A stretch of 64,000 nt of DNA. Source: Clostridia bacterium (GTDB lineage: Bacteria; Bacillota; Clostridia; Oscillospirales; Acutalibacteraceae). A program made the translations under genes and the position numbers. Under the pieces are notes generated by a model. That model saw nothing but the letters and a program-made list of their open reading frames with translations, was not told where the DNA came from and searched no databases. Below, piece by piece: positions 1 through 9,652 of the stretch. The stretch's first letter is position 1. The number at the start of each line of letters is the position of its first letter. The stretch covers positions 36,349 to 100,348 of the forward strand of contig JAGALQ010000007.1 of NCBI GenBank assembly GCA_017625095.1. Direction: 5' to 3'.

Positions 1-17
1 ACAGAGGTTGATTGTTT

Positions 18-2111
18 ATGATAAGGTCACTTATAGACCGTTGCTCACCTGAGCTTGCGGATAATTTTATATTTGAAATTATCGGATCCGAAGACGGCAA
101 GGATATTTTCAGCTATGAGATGTCTGAGAATAAGGTGATGCTTAAGGGTAATTGTGCACTCAGCTTGGCTGTTGCTTATTATCATTTTATGCGTGATTGC
201 TGCGGTGCTTATTTTACTGCAGACCATTCTCTTGCCTACGGAGATTTTGCGCTCCCTTCAGAAAAAAAAGAGGGCGTAATCAAGGGCAGATACCGCACCT
301 GCTTTGAATATACGACGTTTTCCTGTGCTGCCTGCTGGTGGGATTGGGAGCGTTGGGAGAATGAGATCGACTTTATGGCGATGAACGGCATCAATATGCC
401 GCTTTGTGTTGTCGGTACAGAAGCTGTCTGGATGAAGACAATGCTCGATCTCGGTATGCACGAGAACCTTGCTCTTGCAGGCATTTCGGGTCCGTCTTTC
501 TGGGGATGGCAGCTTTCAGATTGCTTTGACGGATATCTTCCTCAGGCGACAACGGAGAGTATTGACAAGCGTCTTGAACTGGGCAGAAAGATTGCCGACC
601 GTGAGCGTGAGCTTGGTATGACACCTGTTATGCAGGGCTTCACGGGTTATATATTCCGTAACTTCATTCAGGGTAAAATCCGTGCAAGAATGAAGAAGGC
701 GGATGAATGGTGTCTTTTTCCGTCACAGTATCAGATTTCCGTGCGTGATACGACGTTCCACAAAATCGGAAGCATCTTCTATAAAAATCAGTATCTTCTC
801 CTTGGTGAAGCAAAATATTTTCTTGCTGATCCTTTTGGTGCCCACGCACCTGCAAAGAATGACAGCGGATTTATGTCGGGTCTCGGCACGGCTGTATATC
901 AGCTTATTTCGGCGCAGAGTGACGACAGCGTATGGCTTGTACATTCTTCGTGTGCGGTGCCTGCGATGCTCAGGGGAATTCCCAAGGACAGAATTATTAT
1001 TGTCGATGACAGTAACAAATTCCTTGATGAAAACCTCGAAGGCTTTAATATGATTGTCGGCACACGCTTCAACAATTGTGATGTCACTTCAATTCACGGT
1101 GATATTTCAGCTGTTTCCGGTGCTGAGTACGATAAGATTTCGGCAAAGAATCCTTCCGTTTGCGGTATAGGTTCTTTTTCTGACGGTGCTTATTCCAATG
1201 AAACATTCCGTCAGTATGTGCTTGCGTGTATGAGTGATGATGGTGACGTGGATGCGTGGCTTAAAAAACACGTTGCCAACCGTTACCGTACCGACAGCAG
1301 TGCCGCTTTTGAGGCAATGAATCTGCTCAAATCAAGCTGTTGGAGAAGCGGTCAGCCCTCAAGAGAGCATGGCAGCGCAATATGCACACGTCCCGCAACT
1401 CTTTTGCGTCACACTTCAATCGGTGACAGCGGAAATGATATTGAATACAGCATTTTCGATGTCTTTGCAGCTGCAGAAAAGCTGCTGGAAGCCAAGGGTA
1501 CGACCTATGAATATGAACTTGATGTTTGTGATGTGCTTCGTCAGGCTTTGAGTGACCTTGCAAACGTTGTGTGTAAGAAAGCGCTTGACGGCTATAAAAA
1601 CAAAGACGTTCACGCTTTTGAAGAGAATACAAATCTTTTCCTCGGCATTGTTGAAGATATCGACAGACTGCTTCTTACCAAAAAGGAGTTTTCACTGCCG
1701 CATTATCTCTCACTTGCGCGTGAAGCAGGTGTAAACGATACGGAAAAGCAGAATTACGAGATTAACGTGCTGTCACAGGTCAGTATTTTCGGACCAGTCA
1801 AAGATACCGTTATGTATGATTGCTGCTGGAAGGAGTGGGGCGGTATGCTCACGTCCTTCTATGCGCTGCGTTGGAGAGCACTTTTTGAGATTCTTGCATC
1901 TTCTTTCAAAAAGCTCAGACGTATTCCCGAAAAGACAAAGAAACAGGTTTATGACCGTGACCTTTATCTTGGCAGTGAGTTCGGTGGAAGTCTTTCAAGA
2001 GTCGAAAAAGAGTGGATTGCGACATATACGCCCGACAATGAATCGGTCGGCAAAGAAAACACGGTTGATGTCGCAAATGAGCTTGTGAGCAAATACAGGG
2101 CAAATTTTTAA
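18..2111 (+). CDS. GH89-like (alpha-N-acetylglucosaminidase family) protein, probably catalytically divergent
   Basis: The 697-residue protein resembles family GH89 (NAGLU-type alpha-N-acetylglucosaminidases): the WWDWERWENEID block near residues 107-118, followed by NGIN and GTEAVW, is characteristic, and the length fits the family. No signal peptide is visible, so it is probably cytoplasmic. The ATG at 18 is preferred over the in-frame TTG at 12 because AGAGG at 3-7 is 10 bases upstream of it. Both positions where the family carries catalytic glutamates look altered: the DPFNE-type motif reads DPFGA near residue 275, and the PEG-type motif reads SDG near residue 389. Normal GH89 activity is therefore doubtful. 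The gene begins at the window edge, so upstream operon partners are unknown. It ends at a strong bidirectional terminator. Confidence 0.75.
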   Translation: MIRSLIDRCSPELADNFIFEIIGSEDGKDIFSYEMSENKVMLKGNCALSLAVAYYHFMRDCCGAYFTADHSLAYGDFALPSEKKEGVIKGRYRTCFEYTTFSCAACWWDWERWENEIDFMAMNGINMPLCVVGTEAVWMKTMLDLGMHENLALAGISGPSFWGWQLSDCFDGYLPQATTESIDKRLELGRKIADRERELGMTPVMQGFTGYIFRNFIQGKIRARMKKADEWCLFPSQYQISVRDTTFHKIGSIFYKNQYLLLGEAKYFLADPFGAHAPAKNDSGFMSGLGTAVYQLISAQSDDSVWLVHSSCAVPAMLRGIPKDRIIIVDDSNKFLDENLEGFNMIVGTRFNNCDVTSIHGDISAVSGAEYDKISAKNPSVCGIGSFSDGAYSNETFRQYVLACMSDDGDVDAWLKKHVANRYRTDSSAAFEAMNLLKSSCWRSGQPSREHGSAICTRPATLLRHTSIGDSGNDIEYSIFDVFAAAEKLLEAKGTTYEYELDVCDVLRQALSDLANVVCKKALDGYKNKDVHAFEENTNLFLGIVEDIDRLLLTKKEFSLPHYLSLAREAGVNDTEKQNYEINVLSQVSIFGPVKDTVMYDCCWKEWGGMLTSFYALRWRALFEILASSFKKLRRIPEKTKKQVYDRDLYLGSEFGGSLSRVEKEWIATYTPDNESVGKENTVDVANELVSKYRANF

Positions 2112-2140
2112 TATTTTGCCTATAAAACCGTAAAAACAGT

Positions 2141-2176
2141 AAAAGGACTTTCGGAAAAACCGAAAGTCCTTTTTTG
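2141..2176. terminator. Bidirectional rho-independent terminator
   Basis: AAAAGGACTTTCGG (2141-2154) pairs with CCGAAAGTCCTTTT (2160-2173) around a five-base loop, with A and T runs on the two sides. It serves the GH89-like gene on the plus strand and the DMT transporter gene on the minus strand. Confidence 0.9.
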
Positions 2177-2187
2177 ATGCCGAATTT

Positions 2188-3084
2188 TTAATATTTTGAG
2201 GTGCTTTTGTGCGGCTTATGCGGCAGATTTAGTATAACTGCGCTCATAAGTACAAGTGTTATGCCGATAACGGTTGCTGTGCTGAGCTTTTCCTCAAGGA
2301 CAAAAACGCCGATTAATGTTGCGACGGCAGGCTCTATTGTAGCGGTTATGTTTGCTTTTCCTGCATCAATGTATTTTAATCCGCATGTGAAACAAACGTA
2401 GGGGATAACACTTGTTATTATTCCGAATACCGCAGGCATTGCAGCAGCTTTTGCTGATGATGATACGGTTGTCAGCAAAGATCCGATATCGCACAGGGGT
2501 ATAAGCACCAATGTTGCTGTGAGAAATGTGTAAAAGGTGAAGGTGAGTGGCGAACAGTGTTTCAGACCGATTTTTGTGAAAATACTATACATACCGTAAG
2601 TGAAACCCGAAGCAATTCCAAGAAAAACGGCAGCAGGGGTGAGTGTTGCGGCTGAGTCTGCTATGCCTGAAACAAGTATGCACCCCGTAAATGCGGTTAT
2701 AAGAGCGATGATTTTCAAAGGAGTTATTTTCTCTTTGAATAATACCGCGGATATAAGCGTTACGAATATGGGTGAGGTATATAGCAGCGTTGCGGCAATG
2801 CTGATTGAGCCTGCCATAATTGCGCTTGTGTAACAGTGTTGAAAAAGCACTACGCTGATTAAACCTGCAAGTATGAATATCAGAATGTCTTTGATTCTGA
2901 TTTTAAGCTTATTTCTGTCAAAGATAAGCAGATAAACAAATAACACGGCTGCGGTTATTGAGGCGCGTATAAACACAAGCTGTAGAGTTGAAAAACCGAG
3001 TTCTGTCATTCTTCGGGTGAATAAACCCATTGTGCCCCAGAGCGCAGCAGCAATTACAATCAGCAGGGGAGAGAACTTTTTCAT
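2188..3084 (-). CDS. EamA/DMT-superfamily transporter
   Basis: The 298-residue protein is almost entirely hydrophobic, with about ten predicted membrane segments arranged as two EamA-like halves (for example ALWGTMGLF near the N-terminus and a second-half segment containing FGIITSVIPYVCF). Drug/metabolite transporters of this family export amino acids, metabolites or drugs; the substrate cannot be read from sequence. The ATG at 3084 overlaps the stop of the YbaK gene as ATGA (3081-3084), which implies translational coupling and decides this start over the longer open frame beginning at 3120. It is the last gene of the minus-strand xth-ybaK-DMT operon. Confidence 0.85.
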   Translation of the reverse strand: MKKFSPLLIVIAAALWGTMGLFTRRMTELGFSTLQLVFIRASITAAVLFVYLLIFDRNKLKIRIKDILIFILAGLISVVLFQHCYTSAIMAGSISIAATLLYTSPIFVTLISAVLFKEKITPLKIIALITAFTGCILVSGIADSAATLTPAAVFLGIASGFTYGMYSIFTKIGLKHCSPLTFTFYTFLTATLVLIPLCDIGSLLTTVSSSAKAAAMPAVFGIITSVIPYVCFTCGLKYIDAGKANITATIEPAVATLIGVFVLEEKLSTATVIGITLVLMSAVILNLPHKPHKSTSKY

Positions 3085-3560
3085 TCTGCATCCTGCCAGG
3101 CTTTGCATACATCGACCCATTCTGCATCTGTGCAGAGTGATTCGAGCTCGGGGATATTCAGTTCAACCGCACTGTTTGAGCTGCCTGCGGCAGGGTATAC
3201 GATATCGAAACGCTTGAGTGAAACATCAAGATATATACTTACACCGTCGTTTACCGCAAACGGGCATACGCCGCCGACTGCGTGACCGACAAGCTCGATA
3301 ACTTCGTCAGGTGTGAGCATTTTTGCCTTTGCGCCGAAACGGGCCTTGTATTTTGCGTTGTCTACCTTTGCGTCACCTGCGGCGACGATAAGTATAGGCT
3401 TTGAGTTGAGCATAAATGACAGCGTTTTTGCAATCCTCTTGCCCTCACAGCCGAGTGCCTGGGCGGCAAGCTCGACGGTTGCGCTTGATACGTCAAATTC
3501 CTTGATTCTTGCTGCCATTCCTCTTTCTGCAAGATAAGGACGTACTCTTTCAATTGACAT
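3081..3560 (-). CDS. YbaK/EbsC-family aminoacyl-tRNA deacylase-like protein
   Basis: The 159-residue protein fits the YbaK/prolyl-tRNA editing family in length and in motifs such as KRIAKTLSF, a GDAKVDN segment, and GHAVGGVCPFAV at about residues 92-103. Family members hydrolyse mischarged tRNAs (Cys-tRNA(Pro), Ala-tRNA(Pro)) in trans. The exact substrate is not determinable here. The gene lies 14 bases downstream of the exodeoxyribonuclease III gene, with its GGAG ribosome site at the end of that gene, and overlaps the following transporter gene by four bases. It is therefore the middle gene of a compact three-gene operon. Confidence 0.85.
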   Translation of the reverse strand: MSIERVRPYLAERGMAARIKEFDVSSATVELAAQALGCEGKRIAKTLSFMLNSKPILIVAAGDAKVDNAKYKARFGAKAKMLTPDEVIELVGHAVGGVCPFAVNDGVSIYLDVSLKRFDIVYPAAGSSNSAVELNIPELESLCTDAEWVDVCKAWQDAE

Positions 3561-3574
3561 CGTTGTGTTTCTCC

Positions 3575-4330
3575 TTAAAAATCGATTTCAACTTCTACCG
3601 GGCAATGATCCGAGCCGAAGATGTCGCTGTGGATTTTTGCTCCTTTAAGCAGGTTGTCTGCGCTGCTGCTGACAAGAAAATAGTCTATACGCCAACCGAC
3701 GTTTTTGGCTCTTGCCTGAAAACGGTAGCTCCACCAGGAGTAAGCGTTTTCAAGGTCGGGGTAGAAATAGCGGAATGTGTCCGTGAAGCCTGCGCCGAGA
3801 AGTAATTCAAACTTGCCTCTTTCTTCGTCGGTGAATCCGGGATTGCGGCGGTTGGTTTTCGGATTTTTAAGGTCGATTTCTTTGTGCGCAACGTTCATAT
3901 CGCCGCATACAACAACGTGCTTGTCTTTTGCGAGGGATACGAGATACTCTCTGAAATCGTCTTCCCATTCCATTCTGTAATCAAGTCTGCGAAGCTCGTC
4001 CTGTGAGTTGGGGGTGTAGACGCAGACAAAATAGAACTTGTCAAACTCAAGTGTTATGACTCTTCCTTCGTGGTCGTGCTTTTCGATATCTATGCCGTAA
4101 AATACGCTTATCGGCTCCTGTTTTGTGAAAACGGCAGTGCCCGAGTAGCCTTTCTTTTCGGCGTAGTTCCAGTACTGATGATATCCGTCGGGATGATAGT
4201 CAATCTGACCGAGCTGAAGCTTGGTTTCCTGAACGCAGAATATGTCAGCGTCCAGATTTCTGAATATGTCATCAAAGCCTTTTGTCATACAGGCTCTGAG
4301 TCCGTTTACGTTCCAGGATACAAATTTCAT
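3575..4330 (-). CDS. xth: Exodeoxyribonuclease III (AP endonuclease)
   Basis: The 251-residue protein is a complete ExoIII-type nuclease that cuts at abasic sites and degrades 3' ends during base-excision repair. Family landmarks are MKFVSWNVNGLRA at the N-terminus (metal-binding Asn), VQETK with the metal-ligand Glu near residue 35, GDMNVAH in the middle, DYFLVS, and the C-terminal GSDHCPVEVEI with the catalytic His. The ATG at 4330 is chosen over the GTG at 4339 because GAGAGGTG lies 6 bases upstream and the family begins at this MKF. It is the first gene of the minus-strand operon, with a promoter at 4363-4391. Confidence 0.95.
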   Translation of the reverse strand: MKFVSWNVNGLRACMTKGFDDIFRNLDADIFCVQETKLQLGQIDYHPDGYHQYWNYAEKKGYSGTAVFTKQEPISVFYGIDIEKHDHEGRVITLEFDKFYFVCVYTPNSQDELRRLDYRMEWEDDFREYLVSLAKDKHVVVCGDMNVAHKEIDLKNPKTNRRNPGFTDEERGKFELLLGAGFTDTFRYFYPDLENAYSWWSYRFQARAKNVGWRIDYFLVSSSADNLLKGAKIHSDIFGSDHCPVEVEIDF

Positions 4331-4362
4331 AAGTTGCACCTCTCAGCAGAAAAATTGATATT

Positions 4363-4391
4363 AGTTTATCACATTTATTGCTTTATTTCAA
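4363..4391 (-). promoter_or_regulatory. Sigma-A-type promoter for the xth operon
   Basis: On the minus strand, TTGAAA (4391-4386) and TAAACT (4368-4363) are separated by 17 bases, about 30 bases upstream of the xth start. It diverges from the promoter of the CPBP gene. Confidence 0.6.
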
Positions 4392-4412
4392 CTGAAAAGA
4401 GCGTTTTTTATG

Positions 4413-4441
4413 TTGCTTTTTTATGTTCGCTATGTTATAAT
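4413..4441 (+). promoter_or_regulatory. Sigma-A-type promoter for the CPBP-tadA-remB-gyrB-glyA run
   Basis: TTGCTT (4413-4418) and a perfect TATAAT (4436-4441) are separated by 17 bases. It is the only clear promoter seen before the closely spaced genes from 4510 to 9555. Confidence 0.65.
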
Positions 4442-4509
4442 AGCTTCGTGTTATATAATAGATATATATTATATTATTTTTATGCGTTATTATTTAAGGA
4501 GGTGGCGAT

Positions 4510-5469
4510 ATGTATCAGCAGGAAATGTTATATGCTCAGTCTGCGGATGAGATGTATCGTGCACTTCGCAAGCACAGTGCCCGTGTGGGCTTGTGCCTGA
4601 TTGCCGGATTTGCCATTCAGGAAATAAGCGTTGTGCTTCTGCATCTTTTCGGATTTGGCAGCATACTTGAAAACAACCTTTCTTTTCAATACGCTGTTTC
4701 TATTCTGATTCTTACTGTATTTGCGATGATGATGCCGTTTTTGTTATACAGCCTGCGCAAGGGCAGACTGTCGTACATCAAGGCATTACCGTTTCATTCG
4801 GATCTGCCTTCCGGTAAAATGCTTTTGCTTGTTGCAATGGGCTTTGGTTTGTGCATAGTTGTAAATGGCGTATCCGGTACAATAGGCATCTTCTTTTCTT
4901 CAGTGGGTATAGAGGGTGAAGTGCCCGAACTGCCTGTTTCTCAAAATGCCCTTGACGTTTTTATGAATTTTGTTGCATCTGCTGCGGTTGCTCCTCTTGT
5001 TGAAGAGTTTATTTTCCGAGGTGTGATTATGCAGCCGCTACGCCGTTACGGCGACCGTTTTGCAATTGTTGCCAGCGCTGCTGTTTTCGGAATTGCGCAC
5101 GGCAGACCTACCAATATCATTTTTGCTTTTTTATCGGGTGTTATAATAGGCTGTGCGGTTGTTTATTCCCGCAGCATCTGGGTGGGCGTAATAATCCACT
5201 CGCTCAATAACCTTTTTTCAACTCTTTTTATCGAATTTGACAGCGTTGCTTCCGAGTTTTCAAATTTTGTGTATTTGATTGCATGCATCGTCATATCAAT
5301 AGTCGGTGTGGTTGCTTTTATTATTTACGGCATTAAGTATGGTCTGCGTATGAAGCGCGACACTTCGGGGCTCAGCGTACGCAGAAAGCTTCGCGGCTTC
5401 TTTTTTACGGTGCCGATGATATTAGCTGTAATTTATTATTCCGTCAATATTATCAGAAATCTCGGTTAA
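4510..5469 (+). CDS. CPBP-family intramembrane glutamic protease (CAAX protease/bacteriocin-processing type)
   Basis: The 319-residue polytopic membrane protein carries the full CPBP (Abi/Rce1-like) signature: EEFIFRG with the paired Glu at 165-166 and Arg at 170, FGIAHG with His 197, and HSLNN with His 230 and Asn 233. Six or more hydrophobic segments are visible. Family members cleave within membranes; in Firmicutes some confer bacteriocin self-immunity, but no bacteriocin gene adjoins this copy. AAGGAGGTGG sits 6-8 bases before the ATG, fixing the start. It is followed after about 20 bases by tadA, so it is probably co-transcribed with housekeeping genes. Confidence 0.9.
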   Translation: MYQQEMLYAQSADEMYRALRKHSARVGLCLIAGFAIQEISVVLLHLFGFGSILENNLSFQYAVSILILTVFAMMMPFLLYSLRKGRLSYIKALPFHSDLPSGKMLLLVAMGFGLCIVVNGVSGTIGIFFSSVGIEGEVPELPVSQNALDVFMNFVASAAVAPLVEEFIFRGVIMQPLRRYGDRFAIVASAAVFGIAHGRPTNIIFAFLSGVIIGCAVVYSRSIWVGVIIHSLNNLFSTLFIEFDSVASEFSNFVYLIACIVISIVGVVAFIIYGIKYGLRMKRDTSGLSVRRKLRGFFFTVPMILAVIYYSVNIIRNLG

Positions 5470-5488
5470 CGGACAGGAAGGGGATATT

Positions 5489-6007
5489 ATGTCAGACAGT
5501 GACTCAATGATCCGGGCGATTGAGCTTGCAAAGCAGGCAGCTCTTCTCGATGAAGTTCCCGTAGGTGCGGTTGTAACGCACAACGGCGTAATTGTCGGTG
5601 AAGGCTTCAATCGCCGTGAAACAGGCAAAAACGCACTGGCACACGCTGAAATTGAAGCTATAAATATGGCGTGTAAAACACTTGGCGGCTGGCGACTTGC
5701 AGAGTGTGAAATGTTCGTTACACTTGAGCCTTGCCCTATGTGCACGGGTGCAATCATCAATTCGCGAGTCAAACGGGTTGTTTTCGGTGCTTACGACTAT
5801 AAGTCGGGCTCTATGGGCAGTGTTGTTAACCTTTGTGATCTGCCTTATAACAGCAAGCCTAAAATTGAAGGCGGCTTTATGCAGGACGAGTGTGCAACAC
5901 TTCTGACTGAATTCTTTGCCGCACTTCGTGTCCGCAAGGCAGAGCAAAAGAAGAAAAGAAAAGAGGAGCTGAGCGTATGTACCTGCACCTCGGACAAGAC
6001 ACTGTAA
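5489..6007 (+). CDS. tadA: tRNA-specific adenosine deaminase
   Basis: The 172-residue protein is a cytidine-deaminase-fold enzyme that converts A34 to inosine in tRNA(Arg)ACG. The zinc-binding catalytic motifs are intact: HAE at 52-54 and PCPMC at 81-85. The GSMGSVVNL stretch after the core is typical of TadA rather than of nucleoside deaminases. It is preceded by AGGAAGGGG and overlaps the following remB gene by 31 bases, so the C-terminal lysine-rich tail is encoded over the remB start. The overlap supports co-translation. Confidence 0.93.
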   Translation: MSDSDSMIRAIELAKQAALLDEVPVGAVVTHNGVIVGEGFNRRETGKNALAHAEIEAINMACKTLGGWRLAECEMFVTLEPCPMCTGAIINSRVKRVVFGAYDYKSGSMGSVVNLCDLPYNSKPKIEGGFMQDECATLLTEFFAALRVRKAEQKKKRKEELSVCTCTSDKTL

Positions 6008-6264
6008 TCACTTACGAAGAAATTCTCGGCATTTTTGACCTTGAGGCAACAACGGTCTCAAAAGCTACCAGGGATTATCTTGCGGCTGCAACAAAAGGCG
6101 GCAGGATAGTCAACGTCAGCTTTGATCTGCCGAAATCATTCGTTGTATGTCGCAATAAAGACGGCAGCACAACGGTTTATATATCGCCGATATCTCCGTC
6201 AACACTTCTCAAGCGAAGCAAAATCGGTCTTAAAACCGCTGAGAAAAAGACGGACATCAAATAA
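5977..6264 (+). CDS. remB: RemB/YaaB-like DUF370 protein
   Basis: The 95-residue protein begins [21 protein letters not shown] and contains [12 protein letters not shown], closely resembling Bacillus subtilis RemB (YaaB), a DUF370 DNA-binding-type regulator implicated in matrix gene control. As in Bacillus, it lies directly before gyrB, which supports the assignment. Here tadA precedes it instead of recF. The ATG overlaps tadA and has GAGGAG shortly upstream inside the tadA coding region. The C-terminus carries a short lysine-rich extension compared with the Bacillus protein. The regulatory targets in this organism are unknown. Confidence 0.85.
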   Translation: MYLHLGQDTVITYEEILGIFDLEATTVSKATRDYLAAATKGGRIVNVSFDLPKSFVVCRNKDGSTTVYISPISPSTLLKRSKIGLKTAEKKTDIK

Positions 6265-6283
6265 AAACAGGAGGAAGTTAGTT

Positions 6284-8287
6284 TTGGATAATCAGGAAAC
6301 AGTTCAGAACACTGAAAACTTCACAGACGAGATCAATGAAGAGGGGATTGGCCCTGTTGAACAGATGGACACAGCCGTAAATGAGGAATACGGCGCAAAT
6401 CAGATTCAGGTTCTTGAAGGTCTTGAGGCAGTACGTATGAGACCCGGTATGTATATCGGTTCTACGGGTCCCAACGGTCTTCATCACCTTGTCTATGAAA
6501 TTGTCGATAACTCAATTGACGAGGCTCTTGCGGGCTTCTGTACACATATCGAGGTTGAAATTGAGCCTGACAATATAATCAGTGTACGCGATAACGGCCG
6601 TGGTATTCCCGTTGATATGAACGAAAAGATGGGTATGCCTTCGGTTACCGTTGTTCTTACCGTTCTTCACGCAGGCGGTAAATTCGGCGGCAGCGGTTAT
6701 AAAGTATCCGGCGGTCTTCACGGCGTTGGTTCTTCTGTCGTTAACGCTCTTTCAGAGTGGTTTGTTGTTGAGGTATCCCGTAACGGCAACGTATACCGTC
6801 AGAACTTTGAGCGCGGTGAAATCAGAAGTGATCTTGACATTGTCGGCACAAGCGAAAATACGGGCACGTTTATCCGCTTTAAGGCTGACCCCGAAATCTT
6901 TACCGAAACAACAGTATACGATTTTGAAATTCTCGAGCGTCGACTTCGCGAGTCCGCATTCCTCAATGCCGGTTTGAGCATTAAATTCACAGACAGACGC
7001 GACCCCGACAATATTGTTGAGCGCGAATTCTGCTACGAGGGTGGTCTGAGCGAGTTTGTAAACCACGTCAACGAGAGCAGAGGTTTCACACCCATTCAGC
7101 CATCACCGATTCATTTCTCAAGCGTGCGTGATGATTCGAGTGCTGAAGTTGCTCTTATGTATAACGACGGCTATAACGAAACGCTTATCAGCTTTGCAAA
7201 TAACGTCCGCACAATCGACGGCGGTACTCACGAAACCGGCTTTAAAACAGCTCTTACCAAGGTTTTCAATGATTACGGCAAGAAGTACGGCATTCTTAAG
7301 GAAAGCGACAAAAATCTTTCCGGTGAAGACGTACGTGAAGGCCTTGTTGCAATCATCAGCGTTAAGCTGACTGAGGCACAGTTTGAGGGTCAGACAAAGG
7401 GCAAGCTCGGCAACACCGAGATGACAAAGCTCGTTTCCAAGACCGTAAGCGATAAGCTTATGACTTATTTTGAGGAGAATCCGCAGGTTGCAAAGGCTCT
7501 CCTTACCAAGGCTTGTGAGGCTTCCCGTGTACGTGAAGCTGTTCGTAAAGCCAAGGAATCCGCAAGAAAGACAGCTCTTTCAAATTCAAGCTCACTTCCC
7601 GGCAAGCTTGCTGACTGTACCGATAAAAACCCTGAAAATACAGAACTGTATATCGTCGAGGGTGACTCTGCAGGCGGCTCTGCAAAGGAAGGCAGAGATA
7701 AAAACTATCAGGCTATTCTTCCCCTTTGGGGTAAGATGCTCAACGTCGAAAAGGCAAGACTCGATAAGGTTATCGGCAACGAAAAGCTGACTCCTGTCGT
7801 TATTGCTCTGGGTACGGGTATTGATGAGGACTTTGATATCACAAAGCTACGTTATCATAAAATCATCATTATGGCCGATGCCGACGTCGACGGTGCACAT
7901 ATCCGTACACTTCTTCTCACTTTCTTCTTCCGCTATATGCGTCCGCTTATTGATAACGGCTATGTCTATATTGCACAGCCTCCGCTTTACAAGCTCAGCA
8001 AAGGCAAGAAGGTTGAATATGCATTTTCTGATGAAGAGCGTGATGAAAAAATTGCCGAAATGGGCGGCAGCTGTGATATTCAGCGTTACAAAGGTCTTGG
8101 TGAGATGGATCCCATCCAGCTTCGTGAAACCACAATGGACCCTGCAAACCGTACAATGCTCAGAGTTACTCTTGAAGATGCCATTCAGGCTGATGAAACC
8201 TTCTCAATACTTATGGGTGATAAGGTCGAGCCCAGACGTGATTTTATCGAGAAGAATGCAAAATACGTACAAAACCTTGATGTTTGA
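6284..8287 (+). CDS. gyrB: DNA gyrase subunit B
   Basis: The 667-residue type IIA topoisomerase ATPase subunit drives negative supercoiling with GyrA. It shows the GHKL ATP-binding block ([18 protein letters not shown] from about residue 43, then [10 protein letters not shown]), [14 protein letters not shown], and the TOPRIM motifs EGDSAGGSA and [17 protein letters not shown]. The TTG at 6284 is selected because AGGAGG at 6269-6274 is 9 bases upstream; a longer open frame to 6122 has no ribosome site and runs through remB. About 30 acidic residues precede the conserved core, an N-terminal extension relative to Bacillus. The remB context favours GyrB over ParE. glyA follows after 20 bases. Confidence 0.93.
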   Translation: MDNQETVQNTENFTDEINEEGIGPVEQMDTAVNEEYGANQIQVLEGLEAVRMRPGMYIGSTGPNGLHHLVYEIVDNSIDEALAGFCTHIEVEIEPDNIISVRDNGRGIPVDMNEKMGMPSVTVVLTVLHAGGKFGGSGYKVSGGLHGVGSSVVNALSEWFVVEVSRNGNVYRQNFERGEIRSDLDIVGTSENTGTFIRFKADPEIFTETTVYDFEILERRLRESAFLNAGLSIKFTDRRDPDNIVEREFCYEGGLSEFVNHVNESRGFTPIQPSPIHFSSVRDDSSAEVALMYNDGYNETLISFANNVRTIDGGTHETGFKTALTKVFNDYGKKYGILKESDKNLSGEDVREGLVAIISVKLTEAQFEGQTKGKLGNTEMTKLVSKTVSDKLMTYFEENPQVAKALLTKACEASRVREAVRKAKESARKTALSNSSSLPGKLADCTDKNPENTELYIVEGDSAGGSAKEGRDKNYQAILPLWGKMLNVEKARLDKVIGNEKLTPVVIALGTGIDEDFDITKLRYHKIIIMADADVDGAHIRTLLLTFFFRYMRPLIDNGYVYIAQPPLYKLSKGKKVEYAFSDEERDEKIAEMGGSCDIQRYKGLGEMDPIQLRETTMDPANRTMLRVTLEDAIQADETFSILMGDKVEPRRDFIEKNAKYVQNLDV

Positions 8288-8307
8288 TTTATCGGAGGTA
8301 AAATAAA

Positions 8308-9555
8308 ATGTTCGAAAAAGTACTTGATTCAATTTCTCTCATCCGCGAAACGGATGCTGAGGTAGCAGATGCAATGTCTCTCGAGCTTGCGCGCCAGAAG
8401 CGCAACATCGAGCTTATTGCTTCTGAAAATATAGTTTCTCCTGCAGTTCTTGCTGCAATGGGCAGCGTGCTCACGAATAAGTATGCCGAAGGTTATCCTG
8501 CAAAGCGTTATTACGGCGGCTGCGAATGTGTTGATATAGTTGAAAATATTGCTATAGAGCGTGCAAAGCAGCTCTTCGGTGCAGAGCACGTAAACGTTCA
8601 GCCTCACTCAGGTTCACAGGCTAATTTCGCTGTTTATAACGCTTTCCTCAAGCCCGGCGATACTGTCCTTGGTATGAGCCTTGATTGCGGCGGTCACCTG
8701 ACCCACGGTTCACCTGCAAACCTCAGCGGTAAGCTTTACAATTTTGTACCCTATGGTGTTACTGAGGAAGGCTTTATCGATTATGACGAGCTTGAAAGAC
8801 TCGCACTTGAAGTCAAGCCCAAGCTCATCGTTGCAGGTGCTTCCGCATATCCCAGAGTTATCGATTTCAGACGTATCGGCAAAATCGCAAAGCTTGCAGG
8901 CAGTCTCTTTATGGTTGATATGGCTCATATCGCAGGTCTTATCGCTGCAGATTGCCACGATTCTCCCGTACCGTTTGCTGATTTTGTCACAACAACAACT
9001 CACAAGACTCTCCGCGGCCCCAGAGGCGGTATGATTCTCTGCAAGGAAGAGTACGCTAAGGATATCGACAAGGCAATCTTCCCCGGCAGCCAGGGCGGTC
9101 CTCTTATGCACGTTATTGCAGGCAAGGCTGTCTGCTTTGGTGAGGCACTCAAACCCGAGTTCAAGGCTTATCAGCAGCAGGTTGTAAAGAACGCAAGGGC
9201 TCTTGCCGATGCTCTTCTTGCAAAGGGTTTCAACCTTGTTTCGGGCGGCACGGATAACCACCTTATGCTTGTTGACCTTCGTCCTTTCAGCATCACAGGC
9301 AAAGAGCTTGAAAAGAGACTTGACGAAGTATTTATCACAGTCAACAAGAACGCAATTCCCAACGACCCTGAGAAGTTCTTCATCACAAGCGGTGTGCGTA
9401 TCGGTACAGCTGCCGTTACCTCAAGAGGTATGGTTGAAGAGGATATGGCAAAGATTGCCGAGCTTATTTACCTTGCTGCAACAGATTTTGAAAACAGTGC
9501 TGATTATATCCGTGCAGAGGTCAACAAAATCTGCGAAAAATACCCGATTTATTAA
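8308..9555 (+). CDS. glyA: Serine hydroxymethyltransferase
   Basis: The 415-residue PLP enzyme interconverts serine and glycine while charging tetrahydrofolate with a one-carbon unit. The PLP lysine lies in [14 protein letters not shown] (Lys 233), and the substrate-binding IASENIVS and KRYYGGCE segments near residues 38-75 are intact. Length matches the family. GGAGGTAAAATAAA precedes the ATG. It sits 20 bases after gyrB and ends at a strong terminator, so it is the last gene of this run. Formyl-THF cyclo-ligase at about 29.5 kb serves the same one-carbon pool. Confidence 0.97.
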   Translation: MFEKVLDSISLIRETDAEVADAMSLELARQKRNIELIASENIVSPAVLAAMGSVLTNKYAEGYPAKRYYGGCECVDIVENIAIERAKQLFGAEHVNVQPHSGSQANFAVYNAFLKPGDTVLGMSLDCGGHLTHGSPANLSGKLYNFVPYGVTEEGFIDYDELERLALEVKPKLIVAGASAYPRVIDFRRIGKIAKLAGSLFMVDMAHIAGLIAADCHDSPVPFADFVTTTTHKTLRGPRGGMILCKEEYAKDIDKAIFPGSQGGPLMHVIAGKAVCFGEALKPEFKAYQQQVVKNARALADALLAKGFNLVSGGTDNHLMLVDLRPFSITGKELEKRLDEVFITVNKNAIPNDPEKFFITSGVRIGTAAVTSRGMVEEDMAKIAELIYLAATDFENSADYIRAEVNKICEKYPIY

Positions 9556-9575
9556 TTAACATTTAATTTTTGTTT

Positions 9576-9604
9576 ACAGCCTCATATGAGGCTGTATTTT
9601 TTTG
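9576..9604 (+). terminator. Rho-independent terminator after glyA
   Basis: ACAGCCTCATATGAGGCTGT (9576-9595) is a perfect palindrome followed by a T-rich run. Confidence 0.9.
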
Positions 9605-9652
9605 TCTTTATATCACAAAATAAAATCAAATTCTTGTTTAAGGGTGAATTCT

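Noticed and set aside
4070-4600. 176-residue plus-strand frame over xth and the start of the CPBP gene
   Set aside because: It is the antisense shadow of exodeoxyribonuclease III and ignores the promoter pair and the good ribosome site at 4498-4507.
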